This document shows positions 1 through 13,900 of a DNA stretch of 64,000 nucleotides, piece after piece. Both the position numbers and the translations under genes were made by a program. The stretch spans positions 47,007,378 through 47,071,377 of the forward strand of contig NC_066343.1 of the NCBI RefSeq assembly GCF_022539315.1, written 5' to 3'. How positions within the stretch are numbered: the first letter of the stretch is position 1; the number at the start of each line of letters is the position of its first letter. This DNA is from Serinus canaria (taxonomy: Eukaryota; Chordata; Aves; Passeriformes; Fringillidae). The notes beneath the pieces were generated by a model that saw nothing but the letters and a program-made list of their open reading frames with translations, did no database searches and was not told where the DNA came from.

Positions 1-1589
1 TGCCAAATTATTGAACAACCAGAAGCTGCTTTTCTAAAGGCATTCAGTGAACGAACAATACATGTAGTAATTGATTCTTGTGATTTATGAACAATACAGT
101 AATTCATTCAAGAGGGTTTACTATTATTTTATGAGAGGCATTGCATGTTAAAGAACATAAAGTTTAAATTACAACTTTCTAGACAGCTCTTGGGAGCAAG
201 CAACTTTTATATACACTGAAATCTAAGTTTTCAAACATTCTTAATTTTCTACTAAAGGTATGTGACTGACTGGCATTATGGTAATATGTAACGATTTTAT
301 TTTACTTAAATTTTTTCTTCAGTAGACCTGAGATTCATCTTGCCTTAGGTTATCCTTTTGCCCTGTTTGACTGTTAATTTCTGCTTCTCTTTTGCTTTTA
401 TCTTCTTTTTTTTCATTCATGAAATGAGCTTTTTTTATCTTGTCTCTTATTCCTGCCTTTCCACAGACTAATTTATTTTATATTTGCTTATTTGAGGCCA
501 GTTATTTTGTGTTCTGTTTGGTGCCCTGCTGTATTTGTTGCATCCCCAACTTTAGTAATCTAACCTCATATGAATTTTTATCATTTATCATTTTTATTTT
601 GTTGTGAGAAGTTAATTTCTAGTTATCTTTTTATATCCGGAAAAAAAAAATCAGAGAAAAAATCAGAAGAAAAAAATTAGATTTTGAAACAATGCAGATT
701 ATCTTCTACCTTTTGTAATCTTTCTGTAAGCAGATAGTAGCTCTTATGATGGAGTGCAATGATTGATCACTTGATATGTTCTACATTTTGAATAGGCCAT
801 TTAGATTAAGACATACAGAAATTTGAATCCGTTGACAGCAAACCAAGGTTCTCAATTCTCTTAATGAAAAAACAGTCAGTCACTTTCAAGTATACTTTCA
901 AGAGATTGCTGAAGCTTGATGTGGAAAATACAGTTTCCTTAATCTCTAATTTCTGAACATGCATATTAGATCTAAACACATGTATACATATTTACTGTTA
1001 TCTAGATGAATATTTTAAGTGATTGCTGCAATTAACAAGATTTCTTAATTAAAGCATTCAATTCTATTATTTAAGTGGACACACACAATATTCATCTTAT
1101 ACCACTGAATTTTAATTATGATGCAGAATGATACATTTTGCAGAAGTAATTTATTGTCATTTGTAGAAGTACATACCTCTTAGTGTACTCCTTGGAGTAC
1201 ATACTTGTTAGAATCAAAATGAGCAGTTCTTACTCAATACACTTGTGCAACATGAGCTCATTTCCTTAGAGAAAAGAGTGCTAATTAAACCAACAATTTG
1301 CAATACTGATATGCAGAGGACTGCAGTTTTCCAATAATAAGTTTTTCAAATAGCTACCGATTTCTACTGACGCTTCAAATTTAGATTTGAGTGTGGTTTG
1401 TTTGTTCATTTTTGTCTTCTTTGCCCTGATGGAAGTGTCACCCGTGTAGTTAGCAGGTAGGACTTAAACTGGAACATTTCATTCAATGCATGAGCACAAA
1501 TCCCTGCACAAATTTTGTAAATACAGTAGCAGTAACAACTGTAATGCTCCTCCCTATGTTTTCCAACATAATCTAAGTAGCATAATCCT

Positions 1590-1760
1590 GGAATTAAGTA
1601 AATTGAGACATGGAGGTTAAGTAATTTGCCTGAAGCTAAACAGCAAGCAATTAACAGAGATGGGATTAGAATTACAAAGTTTTGGCTGTCAGCCCTCCCT
1701 TCTGTCCAGGAGCCAGCTGCCACTTTGAGTGCTTCTGGCTTCCAGTTCTATCTCTTGAGA
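1590..1760 (+). mobile_element. Possible ancient MIR-like (CORE-SINE) fragment
   Basis: The stretch reads much like the 3' half of MIR-type SINEs. It runs in order through a 'gagac..ggaggttaagtaatttgcc' block, then 'cagcaagcaatt', then 'agagatgggattagaatt', then a CT-rich block with 'ccagg'. In MIR the same blocks read roughly as 'gaggttaagtaacttgccc', 'cacagctagtaagtgg' and 'gagctgggattcgaaccc'. The similarity is well scattered and decayed, as expected for an insertion older than birds. MIR-type elements are known at low copy in sauropsid genomes. The call is from memory of the consensus. Confidence 0.5.
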
Positions 1761-2193
1761 CTAAACTTCAGTGAATTTGTTTTCTTCATGCTACTTAGAT
1801 ATGAACTTAAAAGGAAAGCACGACTAGGACTGATATAATTTTTTAAAAAATATTTTTATATCTGCCTTTGCAAGAAATTTAAGAATGAAATCCTTGCTGG
1901 TAGTTATATTTTAGTAATTTCTACTTTTCTTTTAAGACGGCCATGAATCATACTTTCCAATTATAACAGATTTCAGAGTGAAAATCACTATGCCAGATCA
2001 AATGTAATTTTTTTCCTTATTTTTTTCTTTTATTTTTAGAAAAAGGATTTTATTGTGTCCTGCAAAGTCTTATGCCATTCTTTTAATAGCATGCTCTTGA
2101 CTGAGTATCAGTTGTAGGCAGTGTTATGATTTCTTGTCTTTTTAAAAGAAGAATAAATTTATGTTAAAGAGAGAAGAATGGAAAATACATTAT

Positions 2194-2260
2194 TGAGAGA
2201 TAGATGAGATAGATATAAGCTAGACACAGTACTACAGGTTTATCTTAGATCTATCTCTCA
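2194..2260. repeat. 12-bp perfect inverted repeat, 43-base spacer
   Basis: The left arm TGAGAGATAGAT at 2194-2205 is the exact reverse complement of ATCTATCTCTCA at 2249-2260. The left side continues into a short GATA/GATAGA-rich run. A hairpin is possible, but the low-complexity GATA character makes chance or microsatellite origin likely. Confidence 0.6.
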
Positions 2261-5200
2261 CCACTGAAAATTATATTAAAAACTACTGAAGTAACATGAC
2301 TAACCATGCAAGATTCTTGTAATGCAATGCTACACTGATATACAGGATATCAAGAAATTCTATTTTCAGTGATTTTAGGTAATAGGTGGCAGAATAGGTG
2401 TCATTGTTTGAAGTGCTATTACATGTCAGAAGTAAAACAGAAATGAACTTCTAGTGATTAGAAGTTTAACTTCATGTGGTCATATGTTTCTTTTGGTTAT
2501 GTTTCTTCTTTTTAATCAAATCTGTGATCTGGCAACACCTCTGTTGTGCATATCTTTGTATGAGGTTTTAGTTCTCATATTCTAACATGCTTCAATATGC
2601 TTCCAATCTATGCTGGCACAACTTTACTAGAGCAAATTTATCTCCTGTGGAGGTTCATGGAGCAGATGAACCTTGAGCACCTTACGACTAGTATTTCTTG
2701 CATTTTTGCAGTGTTTTGTCCTTAGTGACAACCAAATGTGGTTTTTACTTACAACAGGACCTATACACAGTAGGACTCAGAAAATATACAGTATCAAAAA
2801 TACTGCCAGTGTAAATACATTCTAATCAGTGCATTTATGTCTGCATAGCCATATCCCAGAGCAGGCTGCTTGTGCTGTGCTAACCACACTGATGTATCGT
2901 AAGTGACTTGTAGGCAAGGAACAATCCACTGGGGCCTTTAGTCACTGAATCTTTTTTAATATCTATAAACAGTTTTCTGACCTAGTTTATGAATGTCTGC
3001 TTATGTATCAGCAATGCATCATCCTATGGGCCATGCTAGCCTGTCTTACAGTACAGCTGAAGGTGGGCTGCCTTGCACAGCTCACAGAGCTTGCTGGTGA
3101 GAGGAGTATATATTCTGTCTACTTGGCTGAACATCTAATTTAGGTTGCATAAAACTGATCTTGGTATGTAAATGGTAAATGTTGGTTTATAATTAATAGA
3201 AGGGGGTGTTGATCAAGTTTTGGGATGAAGCAGGCCTAACTTAGTAAGAAGGAAAGAGATTTGTGAGTCTCTCCTAACTAGTTTTTTAATTATTATTACT
3301 TTATAGCAGCCTTAATGATATTGTCTTTTTTTTTTTTTACCAGTTTAGCTCAATAAATTATGCTCATGTCAAGTCATGTCATCTCCTAATGCTGTTCTGC
3401 AAGTACAAAGTCATCTTGTATGCCTTAATTCCCCATATTGCATATGTTCATATGGGCTGTGAGATTTGATTAGACACAAGCATACTTTTGCTTGAATAGG
3501 AATTATGAGAATTTGCCTATGTGGATGCCTTGTCAAGCATTAACACTATCATATTAGTATGTAGAGTCAGTATTATTACTAGATAGTTGATTTTGCTTTC
3601 ACAGTCAGTATTCAGCAAAAATGGCAAGGTATGCATTTCGTTCTTTTTAGATAAATAAAATATGAGTGCAAGTTTCATTTCATTGTTACAGTGCCCCAAT
3701 TTTATGCTTCCTCATTTTGGTACCTGTGTTTTGAGGGTTTTAGTATGACTGAAACACTTCTAAAGGTCATCTCTCTAGTCATAACCCAGATATTCCAAGT
3801 CCCTAATTGAAACTTGTAGTGTCTCATTTTTTCCTACCTTTCTCTTGGAGCAAAACTCTTCTGGAAAGAGATCAGCTTGCCTGGCATTTTAAAATTCACT
3901 GCTTTTACTCTGCACATTGGAAAGGAGTGTCAGCTCTCAGTTACCAAATAATTCATATGCAGTCTGCAGACATTAAAATTTGAAAAAGGAGCAGTAGAGA
4001 GCTTTGAAGCAGAATTTCCTTTTGTTAAATTAGTGAATATGACAAGGTTATGTAATGTTCCTGGGGGTTAAAGTGGTGCACGTCACTAACCTTTTAGATT
4101 CAAGAGACTTCATGCTTTTTATTTGCTGCTGAAAGAAGGCTTAGTTTACTGGATTTACTAACAAGGTCCTCTTTCTAACTCAGGTAAATTAAGTTCCACC
4201 TAGCTTTTACATGTACTTTTCTGATAAATATTGTGTATATACAAAAGCTAATACCTATTTTGTTTTGTAATGAGCATTTGAACATGTGCTGTTTGATCAC
4301 TTAAAGGCATATCTGCAGTTGAGTTGATATGAACAGTGGGTTAATAGTGCTGGAACTCCTATAGGCATGGGGGGAAAAAAAGGGAGAATTCTTGCCCTCC
4401 TATGCATTTAGTGGATAGTGAGTATTACTTAGTCATATACCTGCATCTTTCAATGCTCAGGTTGGTCAAATACTAGAACCAAACATCCTGATTCTCTTTT
4501 CTTGAACTCGGGTGTAAACCAGGATTTTTGTGTAGAAAGAGCTGAAGAGGCCATGGAGTAAATAAGGGAGGATTTAGAAGCAAATGTATACCAATTTCAT
4601 TTCCTGCAGCGGCATTTAAATGAAGGCTAAATTTTGTATTTAAGCTAATGCATATGTAGCACTGATAGCTAAGGCTGTGAGCTCGTGTTGAGGAGTGAAG
4701 GCGAGAGGACATGGCTGTGGGTGTAGTCCAGGCTTTGGGAGGTTTCTCCTTTAGTCTGATCATCTGCGAGACTGACTCTGATGGCTTGTAAGCCCTGGCT
4801 TCCTGCTAGGCTCAGCACAGTGTTGCTCTGGTAGGCTCTGATAGGGCAGTAGTTAATGGTTGGCCGGAGTTTTACACTAAAGGTGCCAAAACTTTGTCAT
4901 GAAACCAGCTACATTGTTAGTCGGTTGCCTGCAACAGTTTAAGTAGAAACAGAACAGCACTTCTTTGGGTTCTTTCAACTTCAAATATATATGTATTGGT
5001 CTATACTATTAGTAAAAGGCTTTTTTTCACAGGTTTTTCTCATAGGTTCTTTGTATTTGTGAAAGCCTTTTTCATTATCTCAGTTATTATAAGCCTAAAA
5101 TGAACATGTGTGAATGTGTGTGAATGATATTAGTTGGCAAATAAACGTCTGCTGCTGTCTGTGTTAGTTCATATACCTCCCATGTCCCTAGGGCTCAGAT

Positions 5201-6654
5201 AATGTCTGTCTCTAAAAAAGCATACATAATCCACAATGAAATGAGCTGGTAACAAGGTTTGCAGAGCTTAGAGGTACACATTAAATGTGTGCTATTTCAA
5301 CATTAGACCTTTTGGAAAATGTAACCTACCAATCCTGCTTGTGAGACATTACTTGTAAGTCTGCAATATGACTTTGTATTTCAGGGAGGAATTAACCTAA
5401 TGGTCAGCCCACTACTCTGACACTGTGTATTGCAGGAAATTTGAAAATATAAAAGAAAGGGTTGACTTTTCATATTTTCCTTGAAAGAGCAGCAAGTGAT
5501 ATTTTTATTTTTTTGAGCTTCTTACTTAATCTGTAGGGTGGGAATGCTTTGGCAGATTGAAGGTTGGAAACTGGAGATATTGCTAAATTGGAAAAATAGC
5601 CCCAGACCATAAGCATAACCAGAAACGTCTCTCAAAGAGCAGTCCTTTGTTCTGAGTGGTTTTGCTTTTAAAAGAATACATATTACAGAAAGAAGGTTGG
5701 GTGATGAGTGTTTAAATTATATTACCAAGATTTTATGACTATTGTAGGGGCTGAATTTGTAAGAGATGCTGTGATGCCTTTAAAGTAAAATTACTAGATT
5801 ACCTTTACCCAGACTTTTGGGAAACACTTGTTTGTCCCTAGAAATAGTTTCTGGGAATCAAATGGATCAAGATTTTCAGCAGGACTTCATTGGCATGGCT
5901 GAAATGCATTTAAAAGTTGGAAGATATAAAATTCACAGCATAATAAAACCATTCCATGGCTCAGAGTATGATGACATCTGAAGATTGTGTTGTTGCTGTA
6001 CTTCTTGCTGAAGGATGTTAAGGAATGTTTTAAGACGTTCTCAGTGAGAAACAGAAAAATTTCACAGCTTGTGACTGACAGGCAAGAGCTTTTAAGAACA
6101 TATTACTTGTTAACTTAGTAGTTTCTTTATGCAGATTTCATTAATACAGATTATTTCTTGTCCTTTTAGAAATAACAACTAATTAGCTTTTCTCACATAG
6201 CCAGTGTAGAGATCTTCTGTAAGTGCAGGTTAGAATGAAGGTGAAACAATTACTTGTAAAATGATCAGTCTAACTGATGTCACAAAATATTACTAATGAG
6301 TAAATTTGCTGCTAATGCTGTATATAAAGGTGTTTTGAAATTTCTAGTAAGTAATTTTTTATTAAGTACTATGTATATATATACAATAGTTTTTTAAATA
6401 TATTAACTGCTGGAGGAATTGTGAAAATAATAGCAAATCATGTAATTTGTAATGCATCAATACAGTATCAGACTGTGATTATGTGCAACATTTGCCTGTT
6501 TGTTCATTTTTACCTGGACAGGAATCTTCACCACCTTCACCATCATTAAATATGAACCAGTCTATGACCTTTTTATTTAGAATTTATAGTATTATATCAT
6601 AAGTCTCTGGACTACAGTGAATGTTGCGAAATGGGAAATGGGATAAATTAAGGT

Positions 6655-6780
6655 GTTGGTTACGTTTGGTTTGTTCTGGTTTAATCTGGTTTGGTTTGGC
6701 TTGGTCTGTGGGGTTTTTTTTTTCCTTGGGCTGGATTTTTGGGGTTTTTGGGGTTGTTTTTGAATTCTGTTTATTTGGAT
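6655..6780 (+). repeat. T/G-rich low-complexity tract (TTTGG/TTGGTT-like)
   Basis: About 125 bases are made almost only of T and G in degenerate GGTTTGG and GGGGTTTTT units. It opens a 63-codon reading frame full of F, L, G and W, which is compositional noise. Similar tracts occur at 14750-14870 and, on the opposite strand, at 38191-38290. I see no gene or element boundary. Confidence 0.7.
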
Positions 6781-8208
6781 TTTTACTGCATCAGAAATTT
6801 CTGAGTGTGTAATTTGACAAAGGAAGAATCATTACGGAATTTTTTAATCAGAGTGAGTCCATTTGCATACCCTCTGAAACTTTATGCTGTTAGGCCAGTA
6901 AGAGTGTGCTAAGTGAACCTATGTGTGTTATTGTATGTGGGCCAGACCACATTATTTACTCTGCTGTCAATCTACATTTCTGAGTCTGAGCTGAAAAGAT
7001 TTCATGGGAACAGTTGTGGTTGTCATCTTCCAACTTTTATTGGTACAAAATGAGTCTTTATAACTGAAAAAGTTACTGTAATTTTTAAGGAGTCTCCTCA
7101 AATACGTGTGAATGTATAAGCAAATGAGGCATTTGAAATAAGTGTCTTTGCATTTTTAATTTTTTCTGATGTCTTTATTCACCCTTGTTGTATATGCTTA
7201 CTAAGGGTACAGTATGATGTGCTTTTTAGCAATTTTTGTTCTGACCTAGTAAAATTTTTAATATTTTAGGCATTTGATGAAGTTTAGTCCTAAATTAAAT
7301 TATTTTATACTAGGAGCTTTCATAGAGCCAAACAGAGAATCTAGAAACAGATGGATGTGGTCTGCATCCTGTACATATCTTGCCCATAGTAAGTTCACAT
7401 GCTGAGCTAGCTGTAGTTGGACTGCAGGCTCTCACTTTAAAGAAAATGAAGTCTTATTCTCATATTCATATCCCTTTCATAGAGGAGTATGTCCATAAAA
7501 ATGTCTCTACCCAAGAATAGTTTGCAGGAGCTGTGAAAAAAAGGGTGCTGAAGTGGTAATTTCAAAAATATTTTGTCAGACATTTTATTTGAGTGCAGAC
7601 GAAAAGTATTGCATATCCTTAAAGCACAGCACAGAGAACAGAACAGCAACTTTAAAATGGATTATTCTATAGCATGATGAAATGTGAATTAATAAATTCC
7701 ATTCACTATTTCAGAATTCTACTTCAACTTTAGAAAGTCATTGTAGAGGTGCAGAAGGGAGGAGAGAAGTGTCTTATGCTCATGCCAAGATATTCAAATG
7801 TTCCAATCAAAATGAGTTATTTTCTTGTCACTTTAAAAATATTTATTTTTGGAGCTACAATGTGCAAAAAAACTCCACTTCTATCTGGATAGAGGTAAAC
7901 CATCTCTCATTTTAGAAGTTCTTGTGGCCCTTGAGGGGACAGCTTGGCTGTTCATTGAAGCAGCAGCCTAATTTCTATGGGATTAAACTCTATAAAACAA
8001 ATAAATGCAAGCTCATTGTATTTAAGGTGAGCTGCAATAAATTCAGTTTTCCTTTGTGAGTGCCATTTGCAGTAGTTTCTTAGTTGTCACTTCGGCTTCT
8101 TGAGCCCCAGCAAGAAAGAGATGGTGGGAGCCCTCAGCTCTTGAATGACAAAACTTGTGTTACTCTTCAGAAGTCCAAGTTGCGGGTATCTCCCACTCTG
8201 ATTTTCTT

Positions 8209-8216
8209 TCTTTCTT

Positions 8217-8263
<47 letters not shown>
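8209..8263 (+). repeat. (CTTT)n followed by an uninterrupted 45-base T run
   Basis: Three CTTT units lead into 45 consecutive T (8219-8263), the longest homopolymer in the window. It could be a microsatellite grown on a polypyrimidine stretch, or the poly(A) tail of something inserted on the minus strand. No retroposed gene is visible to its left on the minus strand. Length is likely polymorphic and also error-prone in sequencing. Confidence 0.9.
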
Positions 8264-8265
<2 letters not shown>

Positions 8266-10790
8266 CTTGACAAGGTATCAAAATTTACCATTAGTATCAA
8301 TATCTGAATAGGTGCTGGTATATAAACAGGTAAAACTTGGCTTGTTCTTGCATTTAAATGGTAATACTGCAGCAGTTTTTATGATGCCCTTAAGAAAATT
8401 TAAGTGAAGAAACATGAGATGCTGATTTTAAGTGAATTTCACTTATTTTATTTTAATTACAGTTCTGTTATTTTAACTGCATTTATTGATGTTACCAAGG
8501 AGAGTTCCAAAAGGGCTGAAAGACTCTGGTATCATAGCTGGTAACATATTACATCTTATTTTTTTGGCAGATTTAATTGCAGTGGAAGGTTTCCATATAG
8601 ATTGTTGCTGTGCTTAATGAACTGTGTTGTGGAGAGTTTTTCTTGAACTATGCGCTGCTGTTGTTAAGGGAGATCGAAAATAGTTGTCAGTTCTCAATCA
8701 AAATTGCCCTCATGTTAATAAGCACAACTGTGTGTGCAGTTTAATTGTGTTTGCTGTCAGAGTGCCTAGCCTCTTAGGTCACAATCAATGTCAAGAAACT
8801 GACAACATTAATTGTGGAGATAATTTGTGTCAAACCTTAATTAACAACCTTTATAAAGATAAAGGCAACAAACACTACTTTTCATTTTTGATTCTGCTGG
8901 GTTATGATTTCACATACCCTTACACTGATGATAGCTGCTTTATATGTAACAAGATGAACGTTTTGATAGAGTAATAAAAAGAGGGATTGCATAGTACTTA
9001 CCTGTCCCCATGGCAGTTAAATTTATAAATTTATTTATGTTCTAAAGTATAATTTATCTTCTCTGATATCATATGATGCTTGAAAAGTAACTGACTTACG
9101 TCCAATATTACGTATTGGAGGAGAGTTGTAGCAATGTTTTTTCTGGAAATGTCTTACTTATGTAAAAGAAGCTTTGACCAGACAGATACGTACCTTTTTT
9201 TTTTTTTTGGCTAAGTTATGGTCTAAGTGAAAAACAGAGATCACCCCAATTCCATTCTCTACTGGCCTGTGAAGCTTTTTTATTGATGTAGATAATATTA
9301 GTCACATCATACAAGAAAGTGAATTTTATATACAGTCTTAAAACCTTGTTTTCCTTGAAAAATGTCTACAAGTTGAAAATTGCATCATTATGTACAACTG
9401 CCCTTGTTTGCTGTGTCTAGTGCTATGCCTCTAATGCTAGGGGATTAATAAACAACAGCTTCACTAATTGCTGTTAAAGCAACAAAAATTCACACAGGAT
9501 GGCAAAAATACTGTTGTTCAGGTAGCTGGAGCTGTGTCAAGTATTCAGCCGTAGTTCTGCAACTCCACGATAAGGGTAATAATGCTCTGCAGAAGCCAGT
9601 TTGCAGTTTTTGCAAGGAGTTGTAGCAGCTATAGTCTTATGGTCCTTCACCAGATTTTGGACAGTTCTACATAAGAAACTTCTGGAATAATGGTTGTACT
9701 CCTTAGAGCAGTTAAGTTTGGTGAAAGATTTTTAATTTAATTTATTGCTATGTGTGCTATTTGCTGCCTATAAGCTACTATACAGAGTTACTGTGTGCTC
9801 TTGGACTTTGGCATGAAGTGTTTCTCTTTCTGTGGTTTGAGTTCTAACAGTGAATTTACAGAATGTAAAAAAAAATTAAAGGAGAATGGCAGCGTGTCAT
9901 TTTTCACTTGGTGGCCCGTGATTACAACTTGTGCCACAGAATGTCAGTATATAGATTCAGTCAAGTCTCTTTACATATCACAGTGCTGAGTTAAAACAAA
10001 AAGAGTTCAAAAAAAAGCAGTTTTGTTGGAACCCAGATGCTCTTCATCAGAATATATTTTTGCCTTTTTTGTGGTCCAGACATAAGGCCTGTGGCTTAGG
10101 AAAGGATCTCTAGTATTTTCACTTAAAGAGTGTTTTATTTGCTAAGGTTTTGGGCAGTTTTTGACATCAGAGAAGTTCTTTCATAATTTCACTGTGGAAG
10201 TAGTGGTACACAGTTTTGCTGAGATGTGCCCTTGCCTTTTGGTTTAGGTACATTTTTGCCAGGAAAATTAGCAGAGCATAAATCTCTCTTCTGGTACAGT
10301 CCTTTTTATCCTGGACTCTTAATACATAATAATTTACCTCCACCATGCAAAATTACAAATGCTTTCTCCTAAATGTCACTGATTTTAATGTCTCAAAGGT
10401 GAGCTTCCTGTTTTCATGACACTCTGTGATCACAGCATCAAGTAGCTAATCGTGATATTATTCCAGTTGATTGATGAGCTCATTTTGAAACAGAAGTCAA
10501 ATTGGATTTTTTATTTATAATGGTGATAAAATATAATGTGTGATCTTGCTATTCCGATGCCATCAAATTTTGGTTGTAATACAAATTTCACTAGTAAAAT
10601 CTGTAAGTACTTTCCTGACCTTTTAGGTTTTTTAAAATAATGCTTTCTCATGCAGGTGAATGATATCACTGGAGAAACAAAGCATTTATTTTTTTTTAAA
10701 TTTTTAAATCTTTTTGTGAGCTTTTTAAAATTTGTGTTTACTGCTTGGATTAATATGGTTAATTTTTTTTGTTGTTGTTGTTTGTTTCAG

Positions 10791-10936
10791 CACCACCAAA
10801 GTTTACAAGAACTCCCGTTGACCAGACAGGGGTTTCAGGAGGAGTTGCCTCATTCATCTGTCAAGCCACAGGAGATCCAAGACCTAAAATTGTCTGGAAC
10901 AAAAAAGGAAAGAAAGTCAGCAATCAGAGATTTGAG
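10791..10936 (+). CDS. PTPRD: PTPRD exon: N-terminal half of Ig-like domain 1
   Basis: This coding exon belongs to receptor-type protein tyrosine phosphatase delta, a type I membrane synaptic organiser of the LAR family. The codons read [14 protein letters not shown], then [18 protein letters not shown], then [16 protein letters not shown]. It contains the first Ig disulphide cysteine (codon 10859-10861), the core tryptophan (10895-10897) and the KKGKK cluster (10901-10915). In this family that cluster is part of the heparan/chondroitin sulphate-binding surface of Ig1. The acceptor is AG at 10789-10790 after a T/G tract, and the donor is GT at 10937-10938. The exon starts in phase 1 and ends in phase 0. 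The paralogue choice follows [14 protein letters not shown] and KIVWNKKG; as I recall, PTPRS and PTPRF differ at several of these positions. The exon is intact, with no stop or frameshift. Confidence 0.97.
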
Positions 10937-13900
10937 GTATTAGGTCCATTGTTCTGTTCCTCTGAAAAACATTTTATTCCAACTTTGTTTTTGATCCCAC
11001 TATGTGTGCTTTATTAACGGTGATTTAGCAGAATAGAATTGTCTATCAGGGATAATTTGGTGGGAATACTCAAATGAAGTTTTTATTTTGAAACCTGTTT
11101 GTGTGTGGAACCATTAAAGAGAAAACTGCTTCTGCTGTTTTCCAAGCTAGCATGGTTGAACTGAGGAGCTCTGTGGTGCCTCTGTTCAGTTTCCTGGCTC
11201 ATGAAGAGCTGGTGGGGACATGAGTTGAGCAGTGACTGCTGTCTCCAAAGAGCAAACCACCTCCTCTTCTGACAAGGTGCATCGAGCAGGCTTAGTCTTT
11301 GGCTGCTTCTGCTGCCACAATTCCTTACCCCTTTTGATGAAGGAGATGAAAGGGGGCACTGTAGTTCCTGCTCTGAAGAGGAAAAGTAAAACTTGCTTGC
11401 TTTTGATTTTTTTCTTAACGATAAAATAGGAAAAGGCTTGGAAGAACCACAATCTTCAGTTAAAGGAAACAGTGAAAATAATCAGCTCAAAGGATTCTGA
11501 TTATTAAGGGAGATAAGAAAACAAGTACTATTCCGTCGTATAGAAGCAAGAATAATTAATGTCAAATATGGATTGACCTTTAACATGAAGTAAAAACTCA
11601 GAAAATGGGGGAAAGCTTTTAGAAGAGATATCAAAACTGGCACTAAGAGCGTGCAATTGTCTCTTAAATGTTTTCAGTGTTAGATTTGAGACTTCTGTTT
11701 GCTTAAAAACAACTGTTCAAAGATTAATGATTTGTATATAAAATCTTTGTGACATGCATTATATGAGAAAAATATCTAACATATAATTATTAACAACTGA
11801 CTGGATATTAAAGTCCTCTATATTAATTTTTCTTAGCGTTTGTGAAGATTATTTTTTGTGGCTTTCAGGTTAGATTCTTTTAGAAGAGCTGCATTTCTTC
11901 TGTAAACCAAATTTATTTTCTTGATTTTTGGTTCAATAAATATCTAAAGACATCGGAATTCGTTCATTTACTATTATAATTTCCGGCTTGTGTATTTACT
12001 ACAACATGAAAAACAAAATCATTAATTTAAATGTTACCTCCTGGTGCCAAAAATTGTTTGCACTTTGCAGAGGATATGCAGAGCTGTAATTGGCTAGAGG
12101 GATTAACATAGTAGTTTTATCATAAATTTTACACAATTTGTCCTCTTGTGTTCACAGAACTTTCACTCAAAGTGAATTCTAAACAGAAAATGATGGTGCA
12201 TGTATATGTTTACTGTATGTTATTCTGCAATATGTCATGGTATATTTCCTTAATATATTGCTTTTTAGGGATCTGTGAACCTGTTTTTAGGGAGAATAAG
12301 CAAACATAAAGTAGTTTTATTTCCATAAAAATTATTTGCATGTAACTATAAAAAACACCCTAAAATGTTTTAAAAATGCCTTTAGTGGACTGTTGAACAA
12401 ACAGTATAGCTAAGTAAGATGAAGTGTATTTCGAACAAATAGATGACATTTGCCAAGTGTTTTATAATTTTTATCATGTCTGCTGTGCAGAGCAGTTACA
12501 GAGTGTGCATACCAAATCATTATTTTAAACAGCTTTTCTTGCTGTTTGAAGTAAGGCTGTTAATTCATGCCATAGAATCTGTAAATAAGAAAAGAACAAC
12601 AGTAGAAATGAGATTCAAAAAATACATATGAAATGTTTGGGAAACAAGGTATGTCTTGAGATTTTCAGCTGAAGCAATAAAAGAATATTTATTTTGGTTT
12701 CTTCACATTAATATTTTGTACATTTCTCTGAGTTACTTAATGATGACAGACATCAAAATGTTTTACCTGAACACCTGTCTTCATACAGTAAATACAGCTG
12801 GAAAGGATTCTAGTGGTCCATCTTATCCACATGCTTTCCCAGGGATGCTGGGTGATACTTTGTTATAATTCAACAAATTTGGACAGTCTCCTTCAGGGCT
12901 TAATGAAACTTGTGATGATTACCTGTGGCCCACCTGAAACCAGAACTCTTGCTGAAACTTGATGTATGTAGCAATTGGGAAGCAAATAGTTTATTTCTTC
13001 TCTCTTGACTGTTTATATATTTGAAGACTATTGTCATTGAAATTTTGTTCTTACCAGCTAATTCTCCCAACTTATTGACAATAGCAGTGAAAGCTAGGCA
13101 GTGCTTCTGAAATTAGAATATACAGTAAGACCTCGAGGGTCTTCTCTAGTAATCTTTCAGCTTTTATTTATATTACAGATATAGACTCTGAATGAGGATC
13201 CTTTTTTCCTCTTCTTCCTGCAAATTAATTCAAATAATAGGAATTACAGAAATCTGCTTTAATTTGCTAAGAAGTCTTTCTCAGAAGCACTTAAAAAAAA
13301 CAGGAAAGGGAAAAATAAAAGTTGAAAATTACATCATTCTACCTTGTGTGCAAAAATGCTTTTATTAAAATAGCTCTGTAATAAAAAAATAAAATCTCCT
13401 CCAGTAGATGGGGAAGAGCTGGGAATTAACTAGCTGTGGGATGCAGGAAAGGAGAGAACTCATTGGACGAAAAATAAATCCCCTTTATGATACATATTTT
13501 GGAGACACCAGACTTGAAACTTAATCTCTGCAACATTTTCCAAATCCAATCTGCTGCAATTGTTTTAAGTGTCTGTCCAGATACATTTACTCAGCACTCA
13601 GGTTTAAACGATAGCAATTACTCTGTTTTAGGTATGTTTGTGAGTATTCAGATCCTGTGCTCTCATATCTATAAATTGTTAGTCTGACTGCTTAAAGAGT
13701 TCGAATTTTTTTTCCCTTATAAATTTCAATTTTTTGAGGATTCTAGTTATTCCTTTAATTGTGGATCAGGTGGATATTTTTTCTGATCCAGATTGGTTTA
13801 AGATAGCTTTACTGGAAGAGCAAGAAAAATACATCCTGTGAGCTATCATACAAATTCAGTATCAAATTACCCCAGGGTTCTTATCTTACTTGCACCTCTC

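Larger units (their letters stand above)
1..10790 (+). other. PTPRD: PTPRD intron upstream of the first Ig1 exon (3' part)
   Basis: This is intronic sequence ending at a canonical acceptor: a T/G-rich tract at 10761-10788 followed by AG at 10789-10790. The exon that follows begins in phase 1, so the preceding exon, expected to carry the signal peptide, must end with one base of a split codon. I see no candidate for it here. The stretch is AT-rich, with stops in all frames and no coding pattern. It holds a possible MIR-like SINE near 1590-1760, a T/G-rich tract at 6655-6780, a long T run at 8209-8263 and an inverted repeat at 2194-2260. The rest shows no feature I can name. Confidence 0.85.

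Noticed and set aside
12793..12960. Possible very old CR1 3' end on the minus strand
   Set aside because: A few words such as 'gctggaaaggattctagtgg' fit, but the order afterwards does not hold well enough to report as an element.
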